Assembly (NCBI GenBank): GCA_023386555.1
Contig: JAEWJK010000013.1
Location: forward strand, 198,907 to 262,906
DNA from: Bacteroidota bacterium
GTDB lineage: Bacteria; Bacteroidota; Bacteroidia; Chitinophagales; Chitinophagaceae
Direction of reading: 5' to 3'
Length of the DNA: 64,000 nucleotides
Every line of letters starts with the position of its first letter. The first letter of the stretch is position 1. The position numbers and the translations under genes are program-made. Below are positions 41,724 to 50,885 of this stretch, piece after piece. The notes below the pieces were generated by a model. It was not told the origin of the DNA and made no database searches. It saw nothing but the letters and a program-made list of their open reading frames with translations.

Positions 41724-44390
41724 ATGAGAGCTATAAAATATTTTTTCCTTTTGTCCTTTCTTCTTGTAGTAAGCTATCAGATTAATGCTCAGTCAACTGA
41801 TGACCTTGTTAAAAAAGCTGTTCAATTCAAGGATGAAGGAAAGTATGATGAGGCTTTAGCTTTATGCAACCGTGCTCTGGAAAAAGATAATAAACATTCC
41901 TGGGCTTATAACGTAAGAGGAGTGGTGAATGAATTAAAGAAAGAATACGATTTGGCTATACAGGATTATACAGAAGCACTGAAAATAGATGCAAAATACA
42001 AACAAGTGTATGTTAACCGGGCTAATGTATACCGGATAAAAAAAGAGTATGATATAGCAAAGGCCGATTTAAATGATGTATTAAGTATTGACCAGAATTT
42101 TTCCGGAGCCAGGTTCGAACTTGGAAGGATTGCCTATGAAACAAAAAACTATGACCAGGCGATTATAGAATTTACCGAAGCAATGAAGCTAGGCTCAACC
42201 AAAAAGAGTTGTTACTGGTGGATCGCTGATTGTTATTATATTGGTAAGAAAGATTATGATGCAGCCATTTCTAATTATAGCCAGCTTATAAGGCTCGATC
42301 CCAAAGATATAGATGGATACCGATTAAGAGCTAACGTATACTATTATGGTAAAAAAGATTATGAAAAAGCTATAACAGATTATAATACGGTGCTAACCCT
42401 CGATCCAAAAAATCACATGTATCATGCCCGGAGAGCCTATGCTTTTGGCGGCCAGAAATTATACGACCAGGCCATTCAGGATATGTCCAAAGCAATTGAA
42501 TTAAATGCAAAAGATCCTGCTTCATATCTAACGACAAGAGGCAATTATTATATAATTAAAGGAGACACAACAAATGCAATCAGCGATTATAATGAAGCTG
42601 TAAGAATGAACGGAAAAGCATCAATGATGGCATCAAGAGGATGGTTTTTTCTCAGGATGAGGTGGTATGATAAAGCTTTACAGGATTTTGATAAAGCTAT
42701 TGAAATGGATCCAAAAACGTGGAGTGCTTACATTGGTAAAGCTGATCTCTTCAAAAAGAAATTCCAGTATGACCTTGCTCTGGCTGAATACGAAAAGGTA
42801 ATAAAGGGAGATCCAAATTATTCTACTGTTTATTACTATAAGGGAGAATTGCTTCGTTTACAGGGAATGTATGATGCTGCAATTACAGAGTTAGAAACAT
42901 ACCAGGCAAAGGCAAAGCTTGCGTCAATGACGCAGCACATTTCACTTTTAATCAGAACAGAACAGTGGGATAGAGCAAAGAGAGATGGCGAAAAATATTT
43001 CGAATTAAATAAAACATCTTATTTGGATGATGATAAGAACAAGTTCTATAAACAATACCTGTCTGTAATTATAAACGATATACCTAATCAACAGTACGAT
43101 ATAGCCTTATCTAATTTAGATAAAGCCATAAAAGATTACGTAACTTATACAAGTGAAGAAGAAGAAAATTACAAGTACGATTACATAGATATTCTTGCAT
43201 TGAAAGGTTGGGTACTCGAAAAATTATCTCGTTTTAATGAAGCAAAAGAGGTGTATGAACAATCATTAATGATCCATAAAATTCAACCCGATATTCATAA
43301 AGCAATTGCTGATCTTCCTAAAAAGAATGAGACGCTGGCTGTTAACGATAAAACCATTCCAGAAATACAACTCATCAGTCCACAAACATCAAGAGGTTTA
43401 CAGGTGGTAGGTGCAGCAAATCAAACACAGGTTATCGGTAAAGCAAAAGATGCTTCAGGTATAGCTTCAGTTACTATTAACGGCAAAACGATAACTAAGA
43501 TAGAAGAAGATGGTTTATTTACTACCACATTAAGTTTCAAACCCGGTGCTAACAATATACTTATCACTGCTACAGATAAAAAAGGTAACAAAGCCACAAA
43601 AACTTTCCTCGTAACCGGTAATGCAGTAGCAAAAAAACAAACAGAAGATGATATCATCGTTCCTGTTGCAACAAATGGAAGTACACCACAATATCATGCT
43701 ATCATTATTGCTGCTAAGGATTATACTGATTCAAGAATACAAGACCTGGAAAATCCGGTAAAAGATGCTGCTGAGTTCAAAACGATTCTCGAAACACACT
43801 ACACGTTCAACTCCGGTAACATCGAAACGCTGTACAACAAAAGCCGTGAAGAGATCATGCAATCCATCATTCAAAAAAGTAACACATTAGGTGAGAATGA
43901 TAACCTGGTAATATTTTATGCAGGTCACGGTATAGCAGAGAAAGACAGGTTTGGAGATGTAGATGGATACTGGATTCCATCATCTGCCATCAAAGGAAAT
44001 ACGGCAACATATATTTCTACAGACGATATAAGAAAGTCTTTAAAGAGAAGTATGTCAAAACACATATTGGTTATTGCAGATGCATGTTTCAGTGGTGCAT
44101 TTACACGAGAACTTTCTTCCGATGCAGAAGTAGGAATCCAAAAGCAATACAATGTTCCAAGCCGTAAAATTATGGCTAGTGGTAATCTTGAACCGGTGCC
44201 GGATAATAGTAGATTTATTTACTACCTGAAGAAAAGCCTGAAGGAGAATAAGCAAAAATACCTCACAGCAAAGAAGCTGTTCGATGGTTTCTATGAAGCC
44301 ATATTAAATAATTCAGATACCTCACCCCAATATGCTGCGATAAAAAATGTTGGGGATGAAGGTGGTGAGTTTGTGTTTATAAAAAAGTAA
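41724..44390 (+). CDS. Exported TPR-caspase protein 1 (longest, most divergent)
   Basis: The 888-residue protein has a signal peptide (1-23, ending NAQ), about ten to twelve clear TPR units (25-410), a further helical part to about 540, an Ig-like domain (about 545-635, ISPQTSRGLQVVG to KATKTFLV) and a C14 caspase domain (about 655-888). His735 in FYAGHGIAEKD and Cys788 in ADACFSGAF form the dyad. The TPRs are far more canonical than in the eight genes downstream, and the protease domain differs most, with EGGEFVFIKK at its end. It is the first gene of the array, with 20 bases to the next. The domain order is certain; substrate and trigger are unknown. Confidence 0.92.
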   Translation: MRAIKYFFLLSFLLVVSYQINAQSTDDLVKKAVQFKDEGKYDEALALCNRALEKDNKHSWAYNVRGVVNELKKEYDLAIQDYTEALKIDAKYKQVYVNRANVYRIKKEYDIAKADLNDVLSIDQNFSGARFELGRIAYETKNYDQAIIEFTEAMKLGSTKKSCYWWIADCYYIGKKDYDAAISNYSQLIRLDPKDIDGYRLRANVYYYGKKDYEKAITDYNTVLTLDPKNHMYHARRAYAFGGQKLYDQAIQDMSKAIELNAKDPASYLTTRGNYYIIKGDTTNAISDYNEAVRMNGKASMMASRGWFFLRMRWYDKALQDFDKAIEMDPKTWSAYIGKADLFKKKFQYDLALAEYEKVIKGDPNYSTVYYYKGELLRLQGMYDAAITELETYQAKAKLASMTQHISLLIRTEQWDRAKRDGEKYFELNKTSYLDDDKNKFYKQYLSVIINDIPNQQYDIALSNLDKAIKDYVTYTSEEEENYKYDYIDILALKGWVLEKLSRFNEAKEVYEQSLMIHKIQPDIHKAIADLPKKNETLAVNDKTIPEIQLISPQTSRGLQVVGAANQTQVIGKAKDASGIASVTINGKTITKIEEDGLFTTTLSFKPGANNILITATDKKGNKATKTFLVTGNAVAKKQTEDDIIVPVATNGSTPQYHAIIIAAKDYTDSRIQDLENPVKDAAEFKTILETHYTFNSGNIETLYNKSREEIMQSIIQKSNTLGENDNLVIFYAGHGIAEKDRFGDVDGYWIPSSAIKGNTATYISTDDIRKSLKRSMSKHILVIADACFSGAFTRELSSDAEVGIQKQYNVPSRKIMASGNLEPVPDNSRFIYYLKKSLKENKQKYLTAKKLFDGFYEAILNNSDTSPQYAAIKNVGDEGGEFVFIKK

Positions 44391-44410
44391 TTGATCATAA
44401 ATTAACTGGT

Positions 44411-46636
44411 ATGAATAAAGGTGTAATCAAACTGATTTTCGCATTTACATTTTTCTTTTTTGCTGTAGCTTCTTTCGGACAAAAGAAGAAAATGCAAAAA
44501 GAACTCGACAAACAAATGGAAGCAATGTTCGGAAAACCAGTTGAGCCAACAAAGGAATATAAAGAAGCTGAGCAATTAGTTCAACAGGCAATTGATCTTT
44601 TAAAGAACGGAGAAGTAAATGCTGCTGATGCATTAATCAAGAAATCATTACAGTTGTATCCGGTTAAAAATGTTTTCGAGTATGCGAAAGTCTTATTTCA
44701 AATGCCGGATATTAACAAGGCAAATACAATCATGAATGAAGCTTACGATGCGGTAAACACGTTTCCTGCTAACGATTTGTTGATGAGAGAGCCTTTTCCA
44801 TCTACCTATGTAGACGGTAAAATGATAATCGGCATTAAATCTTACGAAAAAAATCGGGCTTTATTCAACTTCGGTTATGAGTCGTACAAATTAAATAAGG
44901 AATTTGGTAATTCAAAAGTCACTGCTGCGTCAATTGACAAAATGATTCATTTAGATATTAAGAAGAATACGTCAGCAGCTTACGATTTCGAATACAATCA
45001 GCAAATCAATTCCCGTTGGGAAGTGGAAATATTGCGTGGTGATTATGATAAAGCAATTAAGCTGGTCGAGGAAATGCCCTTGAGTCAGTCATTTACTGAA
45101 GAAGGGAGAGCCAATTTTTTAGCATACACATATAATGAGAAAGGGGATTATGAAAAGGCGATTGAACTTGCAAAGAAATTGAAAGGTACTTACGAAAATG
45201 TGGGGCGTAAAACCTTATTCATGGCTTATGCCTTATCCCACAGGAATGAAGAAGCTATCCAAACATATAGAAAATATGTTGGTGAACAATATGCAATGAT
45301 CTCAAACGATCTTTTTTATTACCTGGCCGTAATAGATATTGATAAAAAGGATTTCAAATCTGCCCTCAATAATCTGGATAGTGCTTTACATCATAAGATG
45401 GGAGGCTTTGCCTCAGATATGAGTATGGAGGCTTTATTTCTCGACAAATGGAAAGTGTACAAAGCTTATGGAGATGCCTATGCTGGTTTGAATCAATTCG
45501 AAAAAGCCAAAGACAATTACAACATTGCTTTGCTTTTTAATCCAGATTACGAACCTGCAATCGCAGCTCTAACCAAACTTGAATCATCAATTGCAACAAC
45601 AACATCTTCAGATAAAACACCACCAAAGATTGCTGTTACAGAACCTTCAGTAAAAAGAGGCTTACAGGTAACTACTGCTGGCAGCGATATAATGGTTAGA
45701 GGTGTTGCCGAAGATCCATCCGGATTAAAATCTGTGAGCATCAATGGTCAGAATGTTTATGCCCAGGCTTCTGGTAACTTCTGGGGTAATATCGTTTTGA
45801 AAGATGGATTGAATAAGATCACTATCAAAGCTACAGATGGTGCAGGCAACATTGCGGAAGAAACATTTGAGATCACGAAGAATACAACCACAACTTCAGA
45901 ACCGGAGATCGTTGCTGTTACTGCAAAAGAAGGAAAGAATTATTGTTTATTGATTGCTGCACAGAATTATGCTGATGCAACAATCCCATCTTTAGAAAAC
46001 CCGATCCAGGATGCTGTACGGTTAAAACTGGTGTTGAAGAAGAATTACAATTTTACCGATGAGAATATTTTCACGCTGTTCAATCCTGATGCCAACAGTA
46101 TCAAAAGACAATTACTGGAGTTGACAAATGTCATTCAGCCGGAAGACAACCTTTTAATCTTTTATGCTGGTCATGGTATATGGGTAGAGAAAGAGAAGAA
46201 AGGCTATTGGTTAATGACAGATGCAAAAAGGAATGATCCAAACACCTGGGTCTCCAATAAAGATGTGTTGAACCTTATCGCAAAACTTCCTTCCCGTCAT
46301 ACATTATTGATCACTGATGCATGTTTCTCAGGTGGTGTTTTCAAAACAAGATCGATCACCAAAGATGCACCTTCAGCCATTCAAATGATGGATGCTAAAG
46401 TCAGTCGTGTTGCAATCACCAGTGGTAACGATACTGAGGTTCCAGACCAATCTGTTTTCATGAAATACCTGGTGAAAGCATTAAGCGAAAACAAAGATCA
46501 GTACATGCCTGCACAAAAAATGTTCATCACACATATCATGGAAGCCGTTATGACAGAAGGGAAAACTGAACCACGATACGGCACTTTGGAACTGGCAGGA
46601 CACGTTGGTGGTGATTTTATATTTACGAAGAAATAA
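44411..46636 (+). CDS. Exported TPR-caspase protein 2 (subgroup A)
   Basis: The 741-residue protein has a signal peptide (MNKGVIKLIFAFTFFFFAVA), a lysine-rich stretch, degenerate helical repeats (40-385), an Ig-like domain (about 400-490) and a caspase domain (505-741). The dyad is His588 in FYAGHGIWVEKEKKG and Cys638 in TDACFSGGVF. From the last TPR (GDAYAGLNQFEKAKDNYNIA) to the C-terminus it is nearly identical to proteins 3 and 4, while the first 360 residues share little. The Asp two residues before Cys is typical of metacaspase-like enzymes that cut after Arg or Lys, so basic P1 specificity is likely. Two bases separate it from the next gene. Confidence 0.92.
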   Translation: MNKGVIKLIFAFTFFFFAVASFGQKKKMQKELDKQMEAMFGKPVEPTKEYKEAEQLVQQAIDLLKNGEVNAADALIKKSLQLYPVKNVFEYAKVLFQMPDINKANTIMNEAYDAVNTFPANDLLMREPFPSTYVDGKMIIGIKSYEKNRALFNFGYESYKLNKEFGNSKVTAASIDKMIHLDIKKNTSAAYDFEYNQQINSRWEVEILRGDYDKAIKLVEEMPLSQSFTEEGRANFLAYTYNEKGDYEKAIELAKKLKGTYENVGRKTLFMAYALSHRNEEAIQTYRKYVGEQYAMISNDLFYYLAVIDIDKKDFKSALNNLDSALHHKMGGFASDMSMEALFLDKWKVYKAYGDAYAGLNQFEKAKDNYNIALLFNPDYEPAIAALTKLESSIATTTSSDKTPPKIAVTEPSVKRGLQVTTAGSDIMVRGVAEDPSGLKSVSINGQNVYAQASGNFWGNIVLKDGLNKITIKATDGAGNIAEETFEITKNTTTTSEPEIVAVTAKEGKNYCLLIAAQNYADATIPSLENPIQDAVRLKLVLKKNYNFTDENIFTLFNPDANSIKRQLLELTNVIQPEDNLLIFYAGHGIWVEKEKKGYWLMTDAKRNDPNTWVSNKDVLNLIAKLPSRHTLLITDACFSGGVFKTRSITKDAPSAIQMMDAKVSRVAITSGNDTEVPDQSVFMKYLVKALSENKDQYMPAQKMFITHIMEAVMTEGKTEPRYGTLELAGHVGGDFIFTKK

Positions 46637-46638
46637 TT

Positions 46639-48768
46639 ATGACTAAACTACTTGCAATATTCTTAGGTTTTATTTTATTGGTGTCGACAGCACGATCGCA
46701 ATCCCAGTCAGATTTTCAATTGGCAGAAGCAAAAGCTAAAGAAGCAATTGCTTTATTTAACCGTGCCGAAGTGAATTTAGCTGATTCTATGATTCGGTCA
46801 TCTATTCGTTTGTATCCCACCCGGGTTGTATGTGACTATGCCACACTGCTTGCAAAAAGTCCGGATATAGCCGGCAGCAACATTATAATGAATGCTCTTT
46901 TCGACAGGGTGAAAACATTTGAGAAGAGTAAGATGCATTTCAGGGAAATCGGGTTTATGAATATCGAAACTTTAGTAGAAGTCCCCTTGGATTTAGCCAA
47001 ATTCAAATTTGCCCGGGAAATATTGAATGTGAACAAGGCTTTTGCAAATCATTCTGTAGTTGAGAAAAGCATGTTGCATGTACTTGAACAGCCTGTACCT
47101 GAAGGCAAAAAGTCTATCGACAGAATAATGTACTTCACTGTTAAGCTTGAATTAGCTATGCATCAGGGGAGATATGATGATGCACTTGCTGTGAACGATG
47201 AAATGAAAAGTGAAAAACTAGCAAATAGTGCAACTCATACGATAGTAAAAGCATCTATTTTAACTGAGAAAGGAGACTATCAGGAGTCAATATCATTATT
47301 AAGCAAGGAGAAGAATGCCGACTTCATTCTATTTATGAACTATGCTTTATTAGGTGAGAATGATAAAGCCTTAGCCAGGTACGAAGTTTACAAAAAGCAA
47401 GTTTCTGGCTTTGGAGGTTTCTTTGGTGGTTCAGCCCCACAAACTAGTCCAAGGGAGGAATACTATCTTGCCTTGATCGATGTGAACAGAAAATTTTACG
47501 CAGCAGCCTTGGAAAAACTCACTCATAGTATTCAACAAAGAACCAGTGCAGGAATGGATGTTTACAGACAGGAACCTTTGTGGAAGGTCTATAAATTGAT
47601 GGGTGATGCATATACCGGTTTAAATCAGTTTGATAAAGCAAGAGACAATTATAATATTGCCTTACTTGCAAATCCAGATTATGAACCTGCTGTAGCAGCG
47701 ATCACTAAACTGGAATCTGCTATTGCAACAACTACTTCAACTGATAAAACTCCCCCAACCATTGCTATTACTGAGCCTTCAGTAAAAAGAGGATTGCAGG
47801 TTACTATTGCTCTTAAAGATATAATGGTAAGAGGCATTGCAGAAGATCCATCAGGATTAAAATCTGTCAGCATTAATGGTCAGAATGTTTATGCCCAATC
47901 ATCTGGTAATTTCTGGGGTAATATAAATTTGAAAGACGGACTGAACAAGATCACCATCAAAGCAACAGATGGTGCTGGTAATATAGCTGAAGAAACATTT
48001 GAGATCACAAAGAATACAACTAATACTTCAGAGCCTGAAATTGTAGCTGTAACTGCTAAAGAAGGAAAGAATTATTGTTTATTGATTGCAGCTCAGAATT
48101 ATGCTGATGCATCTATTCCATCTTTAGAAAACCCAATCCAGGATGCTGTACGATTGAAGTTAGTGCTGAAGAAGAACTACAACTTCACTGATGAAAATAT
48201 CATTACGCTTTTCAATCCAAATGCAAACGATATCAAACGTCAGCTGTTGGAATTAACCAATGTTATTCAACCAGAAGACAATCTACTTATCTTCTATGCC
48301 GGACATGGTATTTGGGTAGAAAAGGAAAAGAAAGGTTACTGGCTAATGACTGATGCAAAAAGAAATGATCCAAACACCTGGGTCTCTAACAAAGATGTAT
48401 TGAATCTGATAGCAAAGCTTCCATCACGCCATACACTACTCATCACGGATGCATGTTTCTCAGGTGGTGTATTTAAGACAAGATCAATTGCTAAAGATGC
48501 TCCTTCAGCTATTCAAATGATGGATGCTAAAGTTAGTCGTGTGGCTATCACTTCTGGTAACGATACTGAGGTTCCTGACCAATCTGTGTTCATGAAGTAT
48601 TTGGTAAAAGCATTAAGCGAAAACAAAGATCAATACATGCCAGCACAGAAAATGTTCATCACGCATATCATGGAAGCTGTAATGACGGAAGGTAAAACAG
48701 AACCACGTTATGGAACTTTAGAACTGGCAGGGCATGTTGGTGGTGATTTTATATTTACGAAGAAGTAA
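46639..48768 (+). CDS. Exported TPR-caspase protein 3 (subgroup A)
   Basis: The 709-residue protein has a signal peptide (MTKLLAIFLGFILLVSTARS), variable helical repeats (25-350), an Ig-like domain (about 368-458) and a caspase domain (473-709) with His556 and Cys606. The last 260 residues differ from protein 2 at only a few positions (for example DENIITLFNPNAND). A glycine-rich SGFGGFFGGSAP insertion near residue 260 in the helical half is unique in the array. The start follows the previous stop by 2 bases, so translation is probably coupled. Confidence 0.92.
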   Translation: MTKLLAIFLGFILLVSTARSQSQSDFQLAEAKAKEAIALFNRAEVNLADSMIRSSIRLYPTRVVCDYATLLAKSPDIAGSNIIMNALFDRVKTFEKSKMHFREIGFMNIETLVEVPLDLAKFKFAREILNVNKAFANHSVVEKSMLHVLEQPVPEGKKSIDRIMYFTVKLELAMHQGRYDDALAVNDEMKSEKLANSATHTIVKASILTEKGDYQESISLLSKEKNADFILFMNYALLGENDKALARYEVYKKQVSGFGGFFGGSAPQTSPREEYYLALIDVNRKFYAAALEKLTHSIQQRTSAGMDVYRQEPLWKVYKLMGDAYTGLNQFDKARDNYNIALLANPDYEPAVAAITKLESAIATTTSTDKTPPTIAITEPSVKRGLQVTIALKDIMVRGIAEDPSGLKSVSINGQNVYAQSSGNFWGNINLKDGLNKITIKATDGAGNIAEETFEITKNTTNTSEPEIVAVTAKEGKNYCLLIAAQNYADASIPSLENPIQDAVRLKLVLKKNYNFTDENIITLFNPNANDIKRQLLELTNVIQPEDNLLIFYAGHGIWVEKEKKGYWLMTDAKRNDPNTWVSNKDVLNLIAKLPSRHTLLITDACFSGGVFKTRSIAKDAPSAIQMMDAKVSRVAITSGNDTEVPDQSVFMKYLVKALSENKDQYMPAQKMFITHIMEAVMTEGKTEPRYGTLELAGHVGGDFIFTKK

Positions 48769-48774
48769 TTTATC

Positions 48775-50874
48775 ATGTTCAGATATTTAGTATTTGCAGC
48801 TACTTTGTTTTATGGAAATGTTTCATACAGCCAGCCTAATAAAGAGTTGTATGAAGAAGCATCAGATGTGGTGCAATTGGCTATTCACAAACTAAATGAA
48901 GGTTTTGTAATTGATGCAAACAGAATTGTAGACAGTGCATTGAATATTTATCCTACAAGGGATGTCATTGATTATGCAAAAGAGTTATTCATTTTATCAA
49001 ATCAGGTTCAGGCCAATGAATTTCTCCAGAAATTGTATGATAGATCTGTAAGGTTGAAAGATGATGACATTATTATTTATGATCCACCCCAGGTGATAAG
49101 TGTTCAGGGGAGGAAAAGGAAGGTTAATAAATGGAAGAAAAACACTGGTATTCTTCATCTTTTAAATGAAGCCTATTACGTAAGCAAAGAATTCGATACA
49201 AAATCGAATACGCTGACTTTGATGAAAAATATTTCAGCGCTCAACATTCATCGCTTAGACAGAGTGGCCAGGTCAATTCAGCAAGAGGTAAAGATCAAAT
49301 TAGCAGTGGAAGAACGTAGATTTGATGAGGCTTTTCGACTTGCAGACGACAACGATTTTAATTATCTCAAGGCTCAATGGGAAGTGTATATTTTATTCAA
49401 AAAACAAGACTACCTCGAAGCTTTGAAAGCGGTGGATAAATATGGCAAAGTCCGTCTACCTAACTATCTGTCCTGGAAATTTGCTTTGAATGTATTATTA
49501 GGGAATAGTGATGAGGCATTAGAAGCTTACAAAAAAAATAAGGGTACAGATAATAATGAAACATTCTATTACCTCGCTTTGATTGAGATTAATAAGAAGA
49601 ATTATGAGGCGGCATTAACATTCCTTGATAAATGCGTTAACTATAGGCTATCGGGTAAGTATAAAGATTTTGGGCAGTATTATTTAATGGACCGATGGTT
49701 AATCCATAAGGCATTAGGCGATGCTTATGCTGGTTTACAACGATTCGACAGAGCAAAAGACAATTATAATATTGCTTTACTCGCTAATCCAGATTATGAG
49801 CCTGCGATCGCTGCACTCACTAAACTTGAATCATCTATTGCAACTACAACATCAACAGATAAAATACCTCCGAAGATCGCTGTAACAGAACCTGCAGTAA
49901 AAAGAGGTTTACAGGTTACAACTTCAGGTAACGATGTAATGGTAAAAGGTATTGCAGAAGATCCTTCAGGATTGAAATCGGTAATAATAAATGATCAGAA
50001 TGTGTATGCCCAATCATCAGGAAACTTCTGGGGCAATATTGTTTTGAAAGATGGATTAAACAAGATCACCATTAAGGCTATAGATGGTGCAGGTAATATT
50101 GGGGAAGAAACTTTCGAGATCACCAAGAATTCAACTGAAACAGAGATCGTTGCTGTTACTGCTAAAGAAGGGAAGAACTATTGTTTATTAATTGCAGCTC
50201 AGAATTATGCTGATGCATCCATTCCATCATTGGAAAATCCCATCCAGGATGCAGTGCGTTTAAAACTGGTATTAAAGAAAAATTACAGGTTTTCAGATGA
50301 AGAAATCTTTACGCTATTCAATCCGTCAGCAAACGATATTAAACGTCAGTTATTAGAATTAACCAATATTATTCAACCCGAAGATAACTTACTCATCTTC
50401 TATGCTGGTCATGGAATATGGGTAGAGAAGGAAAAGAAAGGTTACTGGTTAATGACCGATGCAAAAAGAAGTGATCCCAATAGCTGGGTATCGAATAAGG
50501 ATGTACTCAATCTCATTGCAAAGCTTCCATCACGCCATACACTACTCATCACTGATGCATGTTTCTCAGGTGGCGTATTTAAGACAAGATCAATTGCTAA
50601 AGATGCTCCTTCAGCTATACAAATGATGGATGCTAAAGTTAGTCGTGTGGCGATCACCAGTGGTAATGATACTGAAGTTCCGGATCAGTCTGTGTTCATG
50701 AAGTATTTAGTGAAAGCCTTAAGTGAGAACAAAGATCAGTACATGCCAGCACAGAAAATGTTCATCACCCATATCATGGAAGCTGTAATGACGGAAGGGA
50801 AAACCGAACCACGTTATGGAACGTTGGAATTGGCAGGGCATGTAGGTGGTGATTTTATATTCGTAAAAAAGTAG
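48775..50874 (+). CDS. Exported TPR-caspase protein 4 (subgroup A)
   Basis: The 699-residue protein has a signal peptide (MFRYLVFAATLFYGNVSYSQ), a helical half (25-345), an Ig-like domain (about 361-450) and a caspase domain (463-699) with His546 and Cys596. It is the third member of subgroup A. Its Ig-like domain ends in a shorter linker (ITKNSTETEIVAV) than in proteins 2 and 3. The helical half has a strongly basic patch near residue 112 (GRKRKVNKWKKN) that might bind a partner or be cut by a basic-specific protease. Six bases separate it from protein 3. Confidence 0.92.
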   Translation: MFRYLVFAATLFYGNVSYSQPNKELYEEASDVVQLAIHKLNEGFVIDANRIVDSALNIYPTRDVIDYAKELFILSNQVQANEFLQKLYDRSVRLKDDDIIIYDPPQVISVQGRKRKVNKWKKNTGILHLLNEAYYVSKEFDTKSNTLTLMKNISALNIHRLDRVARSIQQEVKIKLAVEERRFDEAFRLADDNDFNYLKAQWEVYILFKKQDYLEALKAVDKYGKVRLPNYLSWKFALNVLLGNSDEALEAYKKNKGTDNNETFYYLALIEINKKNYEAALTFLDKCVNYRLSGKYKDFGQYYLMDRWLIHKALGDAYAGLQRFDRAKDNYNIALLANPDYEPAIAALTKLESSIATTTSTDKIPPKIAVTEPAVKRGLQVTTSGNDVMVKGIAEDPSGLKSVIINDQNVYAQSSGNFWGNIVLKDGLNKITIKAIDGAGNIGEETFEITKNSTETEIVAVTAKEGKNYCLLIAAQNYADASIPSLENPIQDAVRLKLVLKKNYRFSDEEIFTLFNPSANDIKRQLLELTNIIQPEDNLLIFYAGHGIWVEKEKKGYWLMTDAKRSDPNSWVSNKDVLNLIAKLPSRHTLLITDACFSGGVFKTRSIAKDAPSAIQMMDAKVSRVAITSGNDTEVPDQSVFMKYLVKALSENKDQYMPAQKMFITHIMEAVMTEGKTEPRYGTLELAGHVGGDFIFVKK

Positions 50875-50885
50875 ACTAATTATAT

